Source: an uncultured Oscillospiraceae bacterium (GTDB taxonomy: Bacteria > Bacillota > Clostridia > Oscillospirales > Oscillospiraceae). From it: a DNA stretch of 64,000 bases. The DNA lies in assembly GCA_934561175.1 (NCBI GenBank), contig CAKTFW010000002.1, positions 1-64,000 on the forward strand. The letters are read 5' to 3'. A model generated the notes under the pieces. The model made no database searches and had not been told where the DNA came from. It saw nothing but the letters and a program-made list of their open reading frames with translations. Each line of letters opens with the position of its first letter. Position 1 is the stretch's first letter. The translations under genes were made by a program, and so were the position numbers. Shown here piece by piece: positions 42,520-51,320 of this stretch.

Positions 42520-43623
42520 TTACAGATACATATAGAGATCGCATTTGATCATACCATTATAAAGCTTACGGCGTTTGGCAGCACGCTGGCCGTAGTAATG
42601 TTCGAGTTCCGGTTCGGAGCTGATAATATATTTGTGCCAGCTGTCGGTACCTCTAAGATGCTGGCCGAGTTTACGGTAGAGTTGCTGTGCTGCGCGTTGC
42701 TCCAGCATTCGCTGGCCATAGGGTGGGTTGGTGACAATCACGCCGCGGTCGGTGGGCAGTGGGCGCATGGTGGCGTCGGCCTGTTCAAAGGTGATGAGGC
42801 GAGAGACACCTGCTTTTTTTGCATTGGATGCAGCGATTGCGAGGCTTTTGGGGTCGGTATCGCTGCCATAGATATGGTATTCCCCATGAAATTCCCGATC
42901 CAGCGCCTCTGCACGCGCCTGCTGCCACAAAGTCTGCGGGACACAGGCCCATTTCTGTGCGGCAAAATTCCGGCTCATGCCGGGGGCGCGATTCAGTGCG
43001 GTGAGTGCGGCCTCAATACAGATGGTGCCACTGCCGCAGAATGGATCCAGAAAGACATCGTGGCCGCGATAGCGAGCCAATTCTACCATGGCGGCGGCCA
43101 GCGTTTCTCGCAGCGGCGCATCGTTGCCGATAGCGCGATAACCGCGCTTGTGCAGACCTGCGCCGGAGGTGTCCAGATAGATTTCCGCAATGTCCTTCAT
43201 AATAGAAAACTGCAGCTGATATACAGCGCCATCCTCCGGAAGCCAGTTGAGACCGTATTTATGCCCAAGCCGGGTGACGGCTGCTTTTTTGATGATCTTT
43301 TGGCAGTCCGGAATGGAGTGCAGCTGGGAATTCAGGCAATGACCTTTGACTGGGAAAGCGCCATCTTTTGGAATGAAATCCTCCAGAGGGAGCGCCTTTA
43401 CGCCTTGGAACAGCTCTTCAAAGCTGTGAGCTGGGAAACGACCCAGCCGCAGCAGAACCCGCTCGCCAGTGCGGAGGTTCAGGTTGGCACGAACCATGGC
43501 GTCAAAACCGCCTTCAAACAGAACACGGCCGTTTTCCACAGCGACGCCGTCCATTCCAAGCCGCCGCAGTTCATTGCCGACCAGCCCTTCCAGACCGAAC
43601 AGGCAGGGGACAGAAAATGTCAT
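42520..43623 (-). CDS. THUMP-domain class I RNA methyltransferase (RlmL/YpsC type)
   Basis: SAM-dependent methyltransferase for 23S rRNA or related RNA, 367 residues. A THUMP region occupies about 45-155 and the Rossmann methyltransferase about 160-360, with SAM motif DPFCGSGTICIEAA and catalytic NPPYGQR, the N6/N2 purine methylation motif. GGAG precedes the ATG at 43623. It is smaller than E. coli RlmL because the second (RlmK) domain is lacking, normal for Firmicutes. The target base is unproved. Confidence 0.9.
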   Translation of the reverse strand: MTFSVPCLFGLEGLVGNELRRLGMDGVAVENGRVLFEGGFDAMVRANLNLRTGERVLLRLGRFPAHSFEELFQGVKALPLEDFIPKDGAFPVKGHCLNSQLHSIPDCQKIIKKAAVTRLGHKYGLNWLPEDGAVYQLQFSIMKDIAEIYLDTSGAGLHKRGYRAIGNDAPLRETLAAAMVELARYRGHDVFLDPFCGSGTICIEAALTALNRAPGMSRNFAAQKWACVPQTLWQQARAEALDREFHGEYHIYGSDTDPKSLAIAASNAKKAGVSRLITFEQADATMRPLPTDRGVIVTNPPYGQRMLEQRAAQQLYRKLGQHLRGTDSWHKYIISSEPELEHYYGQRAAKRRKLYNGMIKCDLYMYL

Positions 43624-43813
43624 AATTGGAGTTTCTCCTCTCTTTTGTCGTATTTGTTATCGTATCAGATTTTACGGGGATCCGCAAGGAGAGAACCACG
43701 GGTGCAGCAAGGATTTTGGAAAGATCCCCTGAAAAAGCGGAAACAAGGTACTGAATTACGCGAAAGATTGCCCGGTAATTGGCATACATATCCAGAGAAG
43801 GGAGGAAAGTGCC

Positions 43814-44671
43814 ATAGAACTGTATCTTAAAAAATACCATGGATTTGGTAATGATTATCTGATTTTTGATCCAAATCGTTCCAAAGCAATTCTGCCGCCG
43901 GAGCAAGTGCAGTTGATTTGCAATCGGAATTTTGGCGTGGGTTCTGATGGAATTCTGGCAGGGCCCCTGTTGACGGATGCTGGTATTCGCGTGGAGATTT
44001 ATAATCCGGACGGTTCCTGCGCGGAACAGAGTGGAAATGGAATTTTAATCTTTGCAAAATATTTGCAGGATGCAGAATATGTGACAGGACGCTTTGCTGA
44101 GATTCTGGTCGGGCCGGAAAAGGTACGCGTGGAGTATTGTGGCGATGCGGCGGGAACCATGTGTGTGAATATGGGGCGGGCCAGCTTCTGGAGTAACGAG
44201 ATTCCCGTGCGCGGGCCACGGCGAGAGGTTGTGGATGAGGCGATGCAGTTGTGCGGCACAACTTACTGGGTCAGCTGCCTGCGCATTGGAAATCCGCACT
44301 GCGTGATCCCTGTGCCTGTTGTGTGCGCAGAGCTGGTTCAGCGGCTGGGACGCAGCATCGAGCATGCGCCGCAATTTCCAAAACCAATCAATCTGTGCTT
44401 GATGCAGGTACAGGCGCGGGACACATTGGCAGTAGAGGTTTATGAGCGAGGCGCTGGATATACGCTTTCTTCCGGCAGCGCCTGCTGCGCGGCAGTGGCG
44501 GTGGGACTGCGGCTGGGGTTGACAGACCGGCGGGTGACAGTGCAGATGCCGGGCGGGACGGTTGCGGTGCAGGCTGCGCAGGATGGAACGCTGCAGCTGG
44601 CTGGCAGCGTACATGCCATCTGTGAGATGAGTTTGGCACCGGAGTTTCTGGAACACATGCTGAGCTTATAA
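43814..44671 (+). CDS. dapF: Diaminopimelate epimerase-family protein, Ser/Ser variant, ATA start
   Basis: DapF interconverts LL- and meso-diaminopimelate for lysine and wall synthesis. The 285-residue protein aligns along the family (KYHGFGNDYLIFD, NPDGSCAEQSGNG, RIGNPHC, ERGAGYTLSSGSACCAA). The two catalytic Cys are replaced: residue 73, normally in QCGNG, is Ser (AGT at 44030), and the second, normally in ACGSG, is Ser (TCC at 44471). No ATG, GTG or TTG occurs in frame between the upstream stop (43730) and the first conserved block; an ATA at 43814 sits nine bases after GGGAGG and gives the usual family N-terminus. The fold is clear; epimerase activity is doubtful and another isomerase role is possible. 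Confidence 0.8.
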   Translation: MELYLKKYHGFGNDYLIFDPNRSKAILPPEQVQLICNRNFGVGSDGILAGPLLTDAGIRVEIYNPDGSCAEQSGNGILIFAKYLQDAEYVTGRFAEILVGPEKVRVEYCGDAAGTMCVNMGRASFWSNEIPVRGPRREVVDEAMQLCGTTYWVSCLRIGNPHCVIPVPVVCAELVQRLGRSIEHAPQFPKPINLCLMQVQARDTLAVEVYERGAGYTLSSGSACCAAVAVGLRLGLTDRRVTVQMPGGTVAVQAAQDGTLQLAGSVHAICEMSLAPEFLEHMLSL

Positions 44672-44700
44672 AAAAGCCGCACCGTGCGGTGCGGCTTTTT
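44669..44700. terminator. Bidirectional terminator between dapF and coaBC
   Basis: AAAAAGCCGCACCG and CGGTGCGGCTTTTT form a 14-bp stem with a TG loop, serving both convergent genes. Confidence 0.9.
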
Positions 44701-44711
44701 GACAGCTTATT

Positions 44712-45908
44712 TTATTTGATGCGGCGCAGCAGAATTTCATCCAGCAGGCGGTGGGCGGCTTCCGTTTTGCTGAGCAGCGGCAGCTCTTCCATGCGGTCTG
44801 CAGTAATCAGGGTCAGAACATTGGTATCACCGGAAAAACCAGCGCCTGCAACCTTGACATTGTTGGCCGCAATCATATCCACATGCTTTTTCTCCAGTTT
44901 TCTGCGGGAGTTTTCCAGCATGTTTTGCGTTTCCATAGAAAAACCGCACAGAAACTGTCCTGCCTGGCGATGATTACCCAGATATCCCAGAATGTCCTGT
45001 GTGCGCTTGAGGGGAATGGACATTTCACCGTCCGATTTTTTAATTTTGTCGTCCGCAGTAGTCTGTGGAGTGTAATCGGCGACTGCGGCGGCTTTAATAA
45101 TAATGTCCTGCTCTGCAGCTCTGGCAGTGACAGCGGTAAACATATTGGCTGCGGTTGTAATTGGAACGAAGTCTACATAATCCGGATTCGGCAGTGCGGT
45201 GGGGCCGGAGACCAGTGTAACGGTAGCGCCGCGCGCTGCGGCAGCCTGGGCAATGGCATAACCCATTTTGCCGGAGGAATGATTGGTCAGATAACGGACG
45301 GGATCCAACGGCTCCTGGGTGGGACCGGCGGTAACCAGTACTCGCAGGCCGGTCATATCTTTTTCATGGGAGAGTGCATGCAGAACAGCTTCCAGCAGCT
45401 GTTCCGGCTCCGGCATTTTGCCCTTGCCAACAGCGCCGCAAGCGAGACGGCCGGAAGCCGGCTCAATAATTTCCCAGCCGTAATGCTGCAGGCGGCGCAG
45501 ATTGTCCTGCGTTACAGGATTTTCATACATGCGAGTATTCATGGCCGGTGCCGCAATTTTAGGGCAGTCGCAGGCCAGTACGGTGGTGGTCAGCATATCG
45601 TCTGCAATACCGCAGGCGAGCTTGGCCAGCACATTGGCGGTGGCAGGGGCGATCAGTACCAGATCGGCCTGATCAGACAGCGAGATGTGTTCCGTTTTGT
45701 GCTGGAAATTGCGATCAAAAGTGTCGACGCTGACCTTTTGTCCTGTGAGTGCCTCAAAGGTCAGCGGGGTGATAAATTCTGTGGCGTTTTTTGTCATTAG
45801 CACATGTACAGTGGCGTGCTGCTTGACCAATGCAGAGGCCAGCATGGCGGCCTTATAGGCGGCAACGCCGCCGGTGACTCCAAGAAGAACAGTTTTTCCG
45901 CTTAGCAT
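44712..45908 (-). CDS. coaBC: Bifunctional phosphopantothenoylcysteine decarboxylase / phosphopantothenate-cysteine ligase
   Basis: Two consecutive coenzyme A synthesis steps. The 398-residue protein has an FMN-binding CoaC domain (about 1-185; GVTGGVAAYKAA, catalytic His in the region near STDTFDRNF..HISLS, PAMNTRMYENPVTQDN, and the substrate flap GRLACGAVGKG) and a CoaB domain (GPTQEPLDPVRYLTNHSSGKMGYAIA, later KKHVDMIAANN). GAGGTC precedes the ATG at 45908. It diverges from an ECF vitamin transporter subunit, which fits a pantothenate-to-CoA theme. Confidence 0.95.
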   Translation of the reverse strand: MLSGKTVLLGVTGGVAAYKAAMLASALVKQHATVHVLMTKNATEFITPLTFEALTGQKVSVDTFDRNFQHKTEHISLSDQADLVLIAPATANVLAKLACGIADDMLTTTVLACDCPKIAAPAMNTRMYENPVTQDNLRRLQHYGWEIIEPASGRLACGAVGKGKMPEPEQLLEAVLHALSHEKDMTGLRVLVTAGPTQEPLDPVRYLTNHSSGKMGYAIAQAAAARGATVTLVSGPTALPNPDYVDFVPITTAANMFTAVTARAAEQDIIIKAAAVADYTPQTTADDKIKKSDGEMSIPLKRTQDILGYLGNHRQAGQFLCGFSMETQNMLENSRRKLEKKHVDMIAANNVKVAGAGFSGDTNVLTLITADRMEELPLLSKTEAAHRLLDEILLRRIK

Positions 45909-46004
45909 TGTGAAAGACCTCGTTTCGTCCTGATTGCGGATTTAAGTATAACAAACACGGGAAGTCCTGTAAACGGGCAATTCCGGAAAAATTTCAGATT
46001 TTCA

Positions 46005-46033
46005 TTGCAATTTGTGGGAATGTACACTATAAT
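46005..46033 (+). promoter_or_regulatory. Sigma-A promoter of the ECF S component gene
   Basis: TTGCAA (46005-46010) and TATAAT (46028-46033) with a 17-base spacer; a 60-base leader with a GGGTT/AACCC hairpin follows. Confidence 0.82.
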
Positions 46034-46103
46034 GTGCTGCGGGTTTTACAACCCCAAAATTGCGCTGTATCCAAAATTGGAACAGCAGCTGGAGGAATTG
46101 AAT

Positions 46104-46781
46104 ATGAAAAACTTGTCAACCGATGCCCCGCAGCAGAAGCGGAGCGACACCATCCGTTACATGGTGGAAGTGGCCATGCTGATGGCAGTGGAATTCGTGA
46201 TGAAGGCCATCGGCCTCGGCAGTGTTCCGGTGGGACCGCTGTACATGTCGTTCCTGACGGTGCCGATTGCGGTCGGCGCAATCATCCTGGGGCCGACGGC
46301 TGGTACGCTGCTTGGCTTGGTCTTTGGTGCGGTGAGCTTTAAGGACGCCCTTACCGGCGGCTCCGCCATGACCAGCACCCTGCTGCAGGTCAGCGCGGTA
46401 AATACCTTTATCCTGTGCGTGGTCATGCGTATGCTGATGGGCTTCTGTGTCGGTTGGATTTTCCGCTTTTTCAACAAGGTAACCCGGAAGAGCACTGTGA
46501 GCTATTTCATTGGTGCGCTCTCGGCGCCGGTTTTGAACACGCTGTTCTTTATGGGTTATATCTGCCTGGCGTTTTTCAACACCGAGTATGTGCAGAACCT
46601 GTGCGTGGCGAAGGGCGTTTCCAATCCTTTGACCTTTGTAGTGGCGCTGGTTGGCGTTCAGGGCCTGATTGAGGCAATTGTCTGCTGCGTAGTGGGCGGC
46701 GCAATTGCAAAGGGCGTAGCGGTTGCACTGGGGCATACCACCCGGAAGAAAAAAGCAACAGAAGAAACGGAAGAGAACTGA
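46104..46781 (+). CDS. ECF transporter S component, probably for pantothenate
   Basis: Substrate-binding membrane protein of an energy-coupling-factor vitamin transporter, 225 residues with six membrane segments. The first segment region (IRYMVEVAMLMAVEFVMKAIGLGS) and FLTVPIAVGAIILGPTAGTLLGLVFGAVSF are typical of S components. GGAGG before the ATG at 46104 fixes the start; a longer frame from 46005 runs through the promoter. The divergent coaBC neighbour suggests a PanT-type specificity, but this rests on context. The shared EcfA/A'/T module is not in the window. The C-terminus is very charged. Confidence 0.85.
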   Translation: MKNLSTDAPQQKRSDTIRYMVEVAMLMAVEFVMKAIGLGSVPVGPLYMSFLTVPIAVGAIILGPTAGTLLGLVFGAVSFKDALTGGSAMTSTLLQVSAVNTFILCVVMRMLMGFCVGWIFRFFNKVTRKSTVSYFIGALSAPVLNTLFFMGYICLAFFNTEYVQNLCVAKGVSNPLTFVVALVGVQGLIEAIVCCVVGGAIAKGVAVALGHTTRKKKATEETEEN

Positions 46782-46785
46782 ATAT

Positions 46786-46820
46786 AAAAAATCCCGCAGA
46801 TAAAGTCTGCGGGATTTTTT
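46786..46820. terminator. Bidirectional terminator after the ECF S gene
   Basis: AAAAAATCCCGCAGA and TCTGCGGGATTTTTT form a 15-bp stem with a five-base loop between convergent genes. Confidence 0.92.
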
Positions 46821-47724
46821 ATGCAATCGGACGCAATTTTTGTAAAACAGCTTGAAAATAATCCGGCAATGCGCAGGAAACTGTGACAGATTCGCCGGTA
46901 CGGGGGTGAAGAAATGTCAATTCTCTGGCGTGCAAACATTGCGTGTCCTGCCCAAGCTCCGGCTTTTTTCGCCCATAGACAAGGTCGCCGAGAATGGGGT
47001 GATTCTGCCAGGCAAGGTGAACCCGAATCTGATGGGTGCGCCCGGTTTCCAACTGCAACCGCAGGTGCGTGTATCCCTCATAGCGGGCGAGTACTTGAAA
47101 ATGCGTGACGGCGCGGCGGCTGTTTTTATCCGTAACTGTCATTCTTTTGCGGTCCGTGGGATGGCGGCCAATAGGTGCATCAATTGTGCCGGAGTCCTCC
47201 CGGATGCTGCCGCAGACAATGACTTCATAGGTGCGGTGGAGAGTGTGATCCTGCAGCTGTGCAGCTAATGCCTGATGGGCAAAGTCATTTTTGGCAGCAA
47301 TCAATAGCCCGGAAGTGTCTTTATCAATCCGGTGGACAATACCGGGCCGCAATTCCCCATTGATGCCGGAAAGACTGCTGCCGCAATGGTAGAGCAGTGC
47401 ATTGACGAGCGTGCCGTTCCAATGCCCCGGTGCGGGATGGACAACCAATCCTTTTGGCTTGTTGATCACAATCAGGTCATCGTCTTCATAGGCGACCTCC
47501 AGCGGGATATTTTCCGGCTGCAGATCAATTTGCTGCGCAGGCGGAAGTGTTACATCAAAACAGTCGCCAAGGGCAGTCTTGTAGTTTTTGCGCACAGGCA
47601 AGCCATCCAATGTGACAAGGCCAGTATCCAGAAGCTTTTGAGCGGCACTGCGGGTTAGCGTTGGAATCAGGCGGGCGAGTGCAACATCGAGCCGTTCGCC
47701 ATCGAGGTCGGCGTACACCGTCAT
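46819..47724 (-). CDS. RluA/RluD-family 23S rRNA pseudouridine synthase
   Basis: Isomerises uridine to pseudouridine in RNA. The 301-residue protein has an N-terminal S4 RNA-binding domain (RLDVALARLIPTLTRSAAQKLLD is the S4 region; core LDVALARLIP) and the catalytic motif HRIDKDTSGLLIAAK with the invariant Asp. ATG 47724 overlaps the lspA stop by four bases. The order lspA-rluD is the standard Firmicute arrangement. The exact rRNA positions are not shown by sequence. Confidence 0.93.
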   Translation of the reverse strand: MTVYADLDGERLDVALARLIPTLTRSAAQKLLDTGLVTLDGLPVRKNYKTALGDCFDVTLPPAQQIDLQPENIPLEVAYEDDDLIVINKPKGLVVHPAPGHWNGTLVNALLYHCGSSLSGINGELRPGIVHRIDKDTSGLLIAAKNDFAHQALAAQLQDHTLHRTYEVIVCGSIREDSGTIDAPIGRHPTDRKRMTVTDKNSRRAVTHFQVLARYEGYTHLRLQLETGRTHQIRVHLAWQNHPILGDLVYGRKKPELGQDTQCLHARELTFLHPRTGESVTVSCALPDYFQAVLQKLRPIA

Positions 47725-48185
47725 GCTTTTGGCTCCTTTCTGTCTTCCAGCAGGAAAAAGATGCAGAAGACAATCGCGCCGCAGACAACGAAAATATCTG
47801 CAATATTAAAAACCGGGAAATCAAATAGATCGAGCGCGAACATATCAACAACATAGCCGAAACGGAAACGGTCAATCAGATTTCCGATGGCACCGCCCGT
47901 GACCATGGCAAGACCGATCAGCGCGCCGCGGCTTTTCAGTACTTTCTTTCGCAGCAGCAGGACGACAACTGCGAGGTAGAGAATCGTAATCACAATCAGC
48001 GGCCATCGTTGGCCAACAAAAATCGAGAAAGCAGCTCCGTAATTGTGCAGACGAGTCAGGTGCATCAGCCCGGACAGAAAGGGAATAGTATCACCCAGCG
48101 CCAGCGTATTGCAGATCCATGTCTTAAAGACCTGGTCGAAAATCACGATGAAAACCGCAATTGCAGCGGCAATTCCATAGAACAT
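47721..48185 (-). CDS. lspA: Lipoprotein signal peptidase (signal peptidase II)
   Basis: Aspartyl membrane protease that cuts signal peptides of prolipoproteins, of which this window encodes at least six. The 154-residue protein has four membrane segments, with LHNYGAAFSIF, GGAIGNLIDRFRFGYVVDMF (first catalytic Asp region) and VFNIADIFVV (second Asp). GGAGGG before the ATG at 48185 fixes the start; a TTG 15 bases upstream is rejected. Confidence 0.95.
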   Translation of the reverse strand: MFYGIAAAIAVFIVIFDQVFKTWICNTLALGDTIPFLSGLMHLTRLHNYGAAFSIFVGQRWPLIVITILYLAVVVLLLRKKVLKSRGALIGLAMVTGGAIGNLIDRFRFGYVVDMFALDLFDFPVFNIADIFVVCGAIVFCIFFLLEDRKEPKA

Positions 48186-48208
48186 AATTGGTCCCTCCAA
48201 ACAGTGTT

Positions 48209-48237
48209 AGTGTACCATACCGGCGGCGGTTCGTCAA
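48209..48237 (-). promoter_or_regulatory. Probable promoter of lspA-rluD
   Basis: On the minus strand, TTGACG (48237-48232) and TACACT (48214-48209) with a 17-base spacer, about 12 bases before the ribosome site. Confidence 0.7.
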
Positions 48238-48402
48238 AGAGATGTTGAAATCTATCATAGAATTGACATATCCGCAAAAGACGGCGGAGAACGAGCGGGT
48301 GAGCCGCACAGTACGCACGATACTGGAAGCGGAAGCAACGCCGGACGCTGTGGTGCCGACTGTGGAGCGGATGGTTGCACAGCAAAGTGTGCAGAATGCA
48401 AC

Positions 48403-48447
48403 AAAAAGATCCCGGACTTTGGAACTCCAGAGTCCGGGACCTTTTTC
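48403..48447. terminator. Terminator of ileS
   Basis: TCCCGGACT(T)TGG and CCA(G)AGTCCGGGA pair across a short loop; T-runs occur on both sides. On the minus strand it follows the ileS stop. Confidence 0.88.
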
Positions 48448-48459
48448 GTTTTTATTTTA

Positions 48460-51261
48460 TCAAATCTCCAGAACGGCAGCGCAACGGTCGCACAGCTCTG
48501 CGTGATGGCCAGTAGTGCCGATATGCCGGTCATGGTTCCAGCAACGGGGACATTTCGGGCCCTCGGCAGCCTGAACAGCAACGGTCATACCGGGAAGTTC
48601 TTCGCCAGTGTAGCCGGTTCCGGCTTCATGCAGAACTTTGACGGCGGAAACAATACAGATGGTGGCAGCATCGGCCTCAGAGAGTCCCATGGACTCCCAA
48701 ACGGCCCAGCTTGCGCCATCAAAATAGAGCGTGATGTCAGCATCCTGATTTTTCTTGATTCCCTGCTCGGAGCGAGCCAGTTCCAGTGCTTTATTGACAC
48801 CAGCACGCATGGCAATGATGTGATTCCACTTCTCGTTTTCTGCTTCCGAGAGTGCCAGTGCCGGATTATAATCCGGAATGCAGTTGAAGAGCACGCTTTC
48901 TGCATCGGCATCTGCCGCATGGGGCATTGCCTGCCAGATCTCTTCGCTGGTGAAAGCCAGCAGCGGCGTGATCATCCGGGTCATCCCATCGAGAATGCAA
49001 TAGAGTGTGGTTTGTGCCGAACGGCGGCCTTGTTCATCGCCACAGTACAGCCGGTCTTTGATAATATCCAGGTAGAAGTTGGACATCTCAACCACACAGA
49101 AGTTATAGATTGCACGGTAAACACCATGGAACTCATAGGCGTCATAGGCATCGCGAACGCGTTTGACCAGCTCGTTATAGGCGGCCAGTGCCCAGCGGTC
49201 CAAGTGATCCAGCTGTTCCACCGGTACGAGCATATTGGGATCAAAGCCGTCCAGGTTTCCCAGCATATAGCGGGCAGTGTTGCGGATCTTCAAGTAGGCC
49301 TGGCTCAGCTGTTTGAGGATCTCCGGGGAAATACGCATATCCTGCGTATAGTCTGCGGAAGAGACCCAAAGGCGGAGCATATCGGCACCATAGTCTTTGA
49401 TGACGGTGTCTGGTGCAATGGCATTGCCCAGGGATTTGTGCATAGCGCGACCCTCGCCGTCAACAGTCCAGCCGTGGGTGATAATGCGCTTGTACGGTGC
49501 GACGCCCTTCGCGGCGATGGAGGTCAACATTGAGGACTGGAACCAACCGCGGTACTGGTCGCCGCCCTCCAGATACAGGTCGGCGGGGAAACGCAGCTCC
49601 TTGCGTTCATCAAGAACAGCAGCGTGGGTAGAACCGGAGTCAAACCAGACATCCATGATGTCTTTTTCCTTTGTGAATTCGGTACAGCCGCATTTGCACT
49701 TGGTACCGGCGGGCAGAATTTCAGAAGCCTCATGCGCCCACCAACCGTTGGAGCCCTCCTTACGGAACAGATCTGCCACGGCAGAAATGGTCTCGTCGTT
49801 GACCAGCGGCTCGCCGCAGTCCTTGCAGAAGAAAATCGGAATCGGAACGCCCCAGGTACGCTGGCGGCTGATGCACCAGTCGGAACGATCGCGAATCATG
49901 GAGATCATGCGCTCTTTACCCCAATCGGGTTTCCACTGGATGTCTTCACAGGCCTCAATTGCGGCATCCTTAATGGCGTCCACAGAGGCAAACCACTGAT
50001 TGGTTGCACGGAAAATGACGGGCTTCTTGCAGCGCCAGCAATGGGGATAGGAGTGAACGATATCCTCGCTGGAGAGCAGTGCACCGGATGCTTTCAGGTC
50101 GGCAAAAATAGTGTCGTGCGCCTTAAAGACATGCAGGCCAGCATAAGGACCAGCTTCTTCATTCAACACGCCCTGTGCATTGACACTGACGGGCATATTG
50201 ACATCGGTTGCGATCTGCGGATACTTTTTGCAGACCAGGAAGTCGTCAAGACCGAAGGAGGGCGCGGTGTGAACACAGCCAGAGCCTGCGTCCAGTGTGA
50301 CATGATCGCCCAGAATGACCAGAGAATCCCGATTCATGAAGGGATGATAAGCGGTCATATACTCAAACTCGCTGCCCATCATGGTAGCAACAGTCTCATA
50401 GTCTGTGATCCCGGAGCGCTGCATCACGGAATCCACCAGATCGGTGGCCATAATCAGCGTCTCTCCAGCGCTGGTCTTAACCAGTGAGTATTCCAATGCG
50501 CCGTTCAGGCAGATCGCCATGTTACCGGGCAGCGTCCAAGTCGTCGTTGTCCAGATGACAAAATAGGTTTTGGAGAGGTCACAGTACGCGGCCAACTTGC
50601 CCTGATCGTCATGCACGCGGAATTTCACAAAGATGGTTGTGACAGGATCATCTGCATATTCCACCTCGGCTTCCGCCAAAGCGGTTTCATCGGTTGGGCA
50701 CCAATAGACCGGCTTCAGGCCTTTGTAGATGTAACCCTTACGCGCCATGGCGCCGAAGACTTCCACCTGTTTCGCCTCAAAGGCCGGATCCAGTGTCATA
50801 TAGGGATGCGCCCAATCGCCAATACCGCCAAGACGAATAAATTCTTCCCGCTGACGATCCAGAAATTTCAGTGCAAACTCCCGGCATTTATCGCGGAATT
50901 CCGGTACCGGCATTGTGTTGCGCTTGACGCCCTGCTTCTGAATAGCGGTCTCAATCGGCATACCATGCGTATCCCAGCCGGGTACATACGGAGCGCAGTA
51001 ACCGGTCATGTTTTTATAGCGGATAATCATGTCCTTGAGAATCTTGTTCAGCGCAGTGCCGATATGAATATCGCCATTGGCATAGGGAGGTCCATCGTGG
51101 AGAATGAACTTTGGAAGATCCTTGTTCTTCTCCATCAGTTTGTTGTACAGATCTTTCTGCTGGAATTCCTTCAGCATGTCGGGCTCACGCTTCGGTAAAC
51201 CGGCACGCATGGGAAAGTCGGTTTTTGGCAGGTGAACGGTGTTGTTGTAGTCTTTCGACAT
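48460..51261 (-). CDS. ileS: Isoleucyl-tRNA synthetase
   Basis: Charges tRNA-Ile. The 933-residue protein has the class I motif HDGPPYANGDIHIGTALNK, an editing domain (about 200-400, with GSGCVHTAPSFGLDD), the second signature AMHKSLGN in place of KMSKSLGN, and a C-terminal zinc site CPRCW ... CDRC. GAGGG eight bases before the ATG at 51261 fixes the start; a GTG at 51276 is rejected. No T-box leader is present in the 60-base gap after divIVA, unlike many Firmicute ileS genes. Length fits the bacterial-type, mupirocin-sensitive class by domain layout. Confidence 0.97.
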   Translation of the reverse strand: MSKDYNNTVHLPKTDFPMRAGLPKREPDMLKEFQQKDLYNKLMEKNKDLPKFILHDGPPYANGDIHIGTALNKILKDMIIRYKNMTGYCAPYVPGWDTHGMPIETAIQKQGVKRNTMPVPEFRDKCREFALKFLDRQREEFIRLGGIGDWAHPYMTLDPAFEAKQVEVFGAMARKGYIYKGLKPVYWCPTDETALAEAEVEYADDPVTTIFVKFRVHDDQGKLAAYCDLSKTYFVIWTTTTWTLPGNMAICLNGALEYSLVKTSAGETLIMATDLVDSVMQRSGITDYETVATMMGSEFEYMTAYHPFMNRDSLVILGDHVTLDAGSGCVHTAPSFGLDDFLVCKKYPQIATDVNMPVSVNAQGVLNEEAGPYAGLHVFKAHDTIFADLKASGALLSSEDIVHSYPHCWRCKKPVIFRATNQWFASVDAIKDAAIEACEDIQWKPDWGKERMISMIRDRSDWCISRQRTWGVPIPIFFCKDCGEPLVNDETISAVADLFRKEGSNGWWAHEASEILPAGTKCKCGCTEFTKEKDIMDVWFDSGSTHAAVLDERKELRFPADLYLEGGDQYRGWFQSSMLTSIAAKGVAPYKRIITHGWTVDGEGRAMHKSLGNAIAPDTVIKDYGADMLRLWVSSADYTQDMRISPEILKQLSQAYLKIRNTARYMLGNLDGFDPNMLVPVEQLDHLDRWALAAYNELVKRVRDAYDAYEFHGVYRAIYNFCVVEMSNFYLDIIKDRLYCGDEQGRRSAQTTLYCILDGMTRMITPLLAFTSEEIWQAMPHAADADAESVLFNCIPDYNPALALSEAENEKWNHIIAMRAGVNKALELARSEQGIKKNQDADITLYFDGASWAVWESMGLSEADAATICIVSAVKVLHEAGTGYTGEELPGMTVAVQAAEGPKCPRCWNHDRHIGTTGHHAELCDRCAAVLEI

Positions 51262-51289
51262 TGGATAATCCCTCACTTGTACAGAATCA

Positions 51290-51312
51290 AAGAGGGGGAC
51301 AAGCCCCCTCTT
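51290..51312 (-). terminator. Stem-loop between divIVA and ileS
   Basis: AAGAGGGGG and CCCCCTCTT form a 9-bp stem with a five-base loop, without a long T-run; possibly a leaky terminator that sets ileS expression. Confidence 0.55.
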
Positions 51313-51320
51313 GTGTTATT

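Noticed and set aside
51262..51320. T-box riboswitch before ileS
   Set aside because: The gap after divIVA is about 60 bases, far too short for a T-box, and contains only a small G/C-run hairpin.
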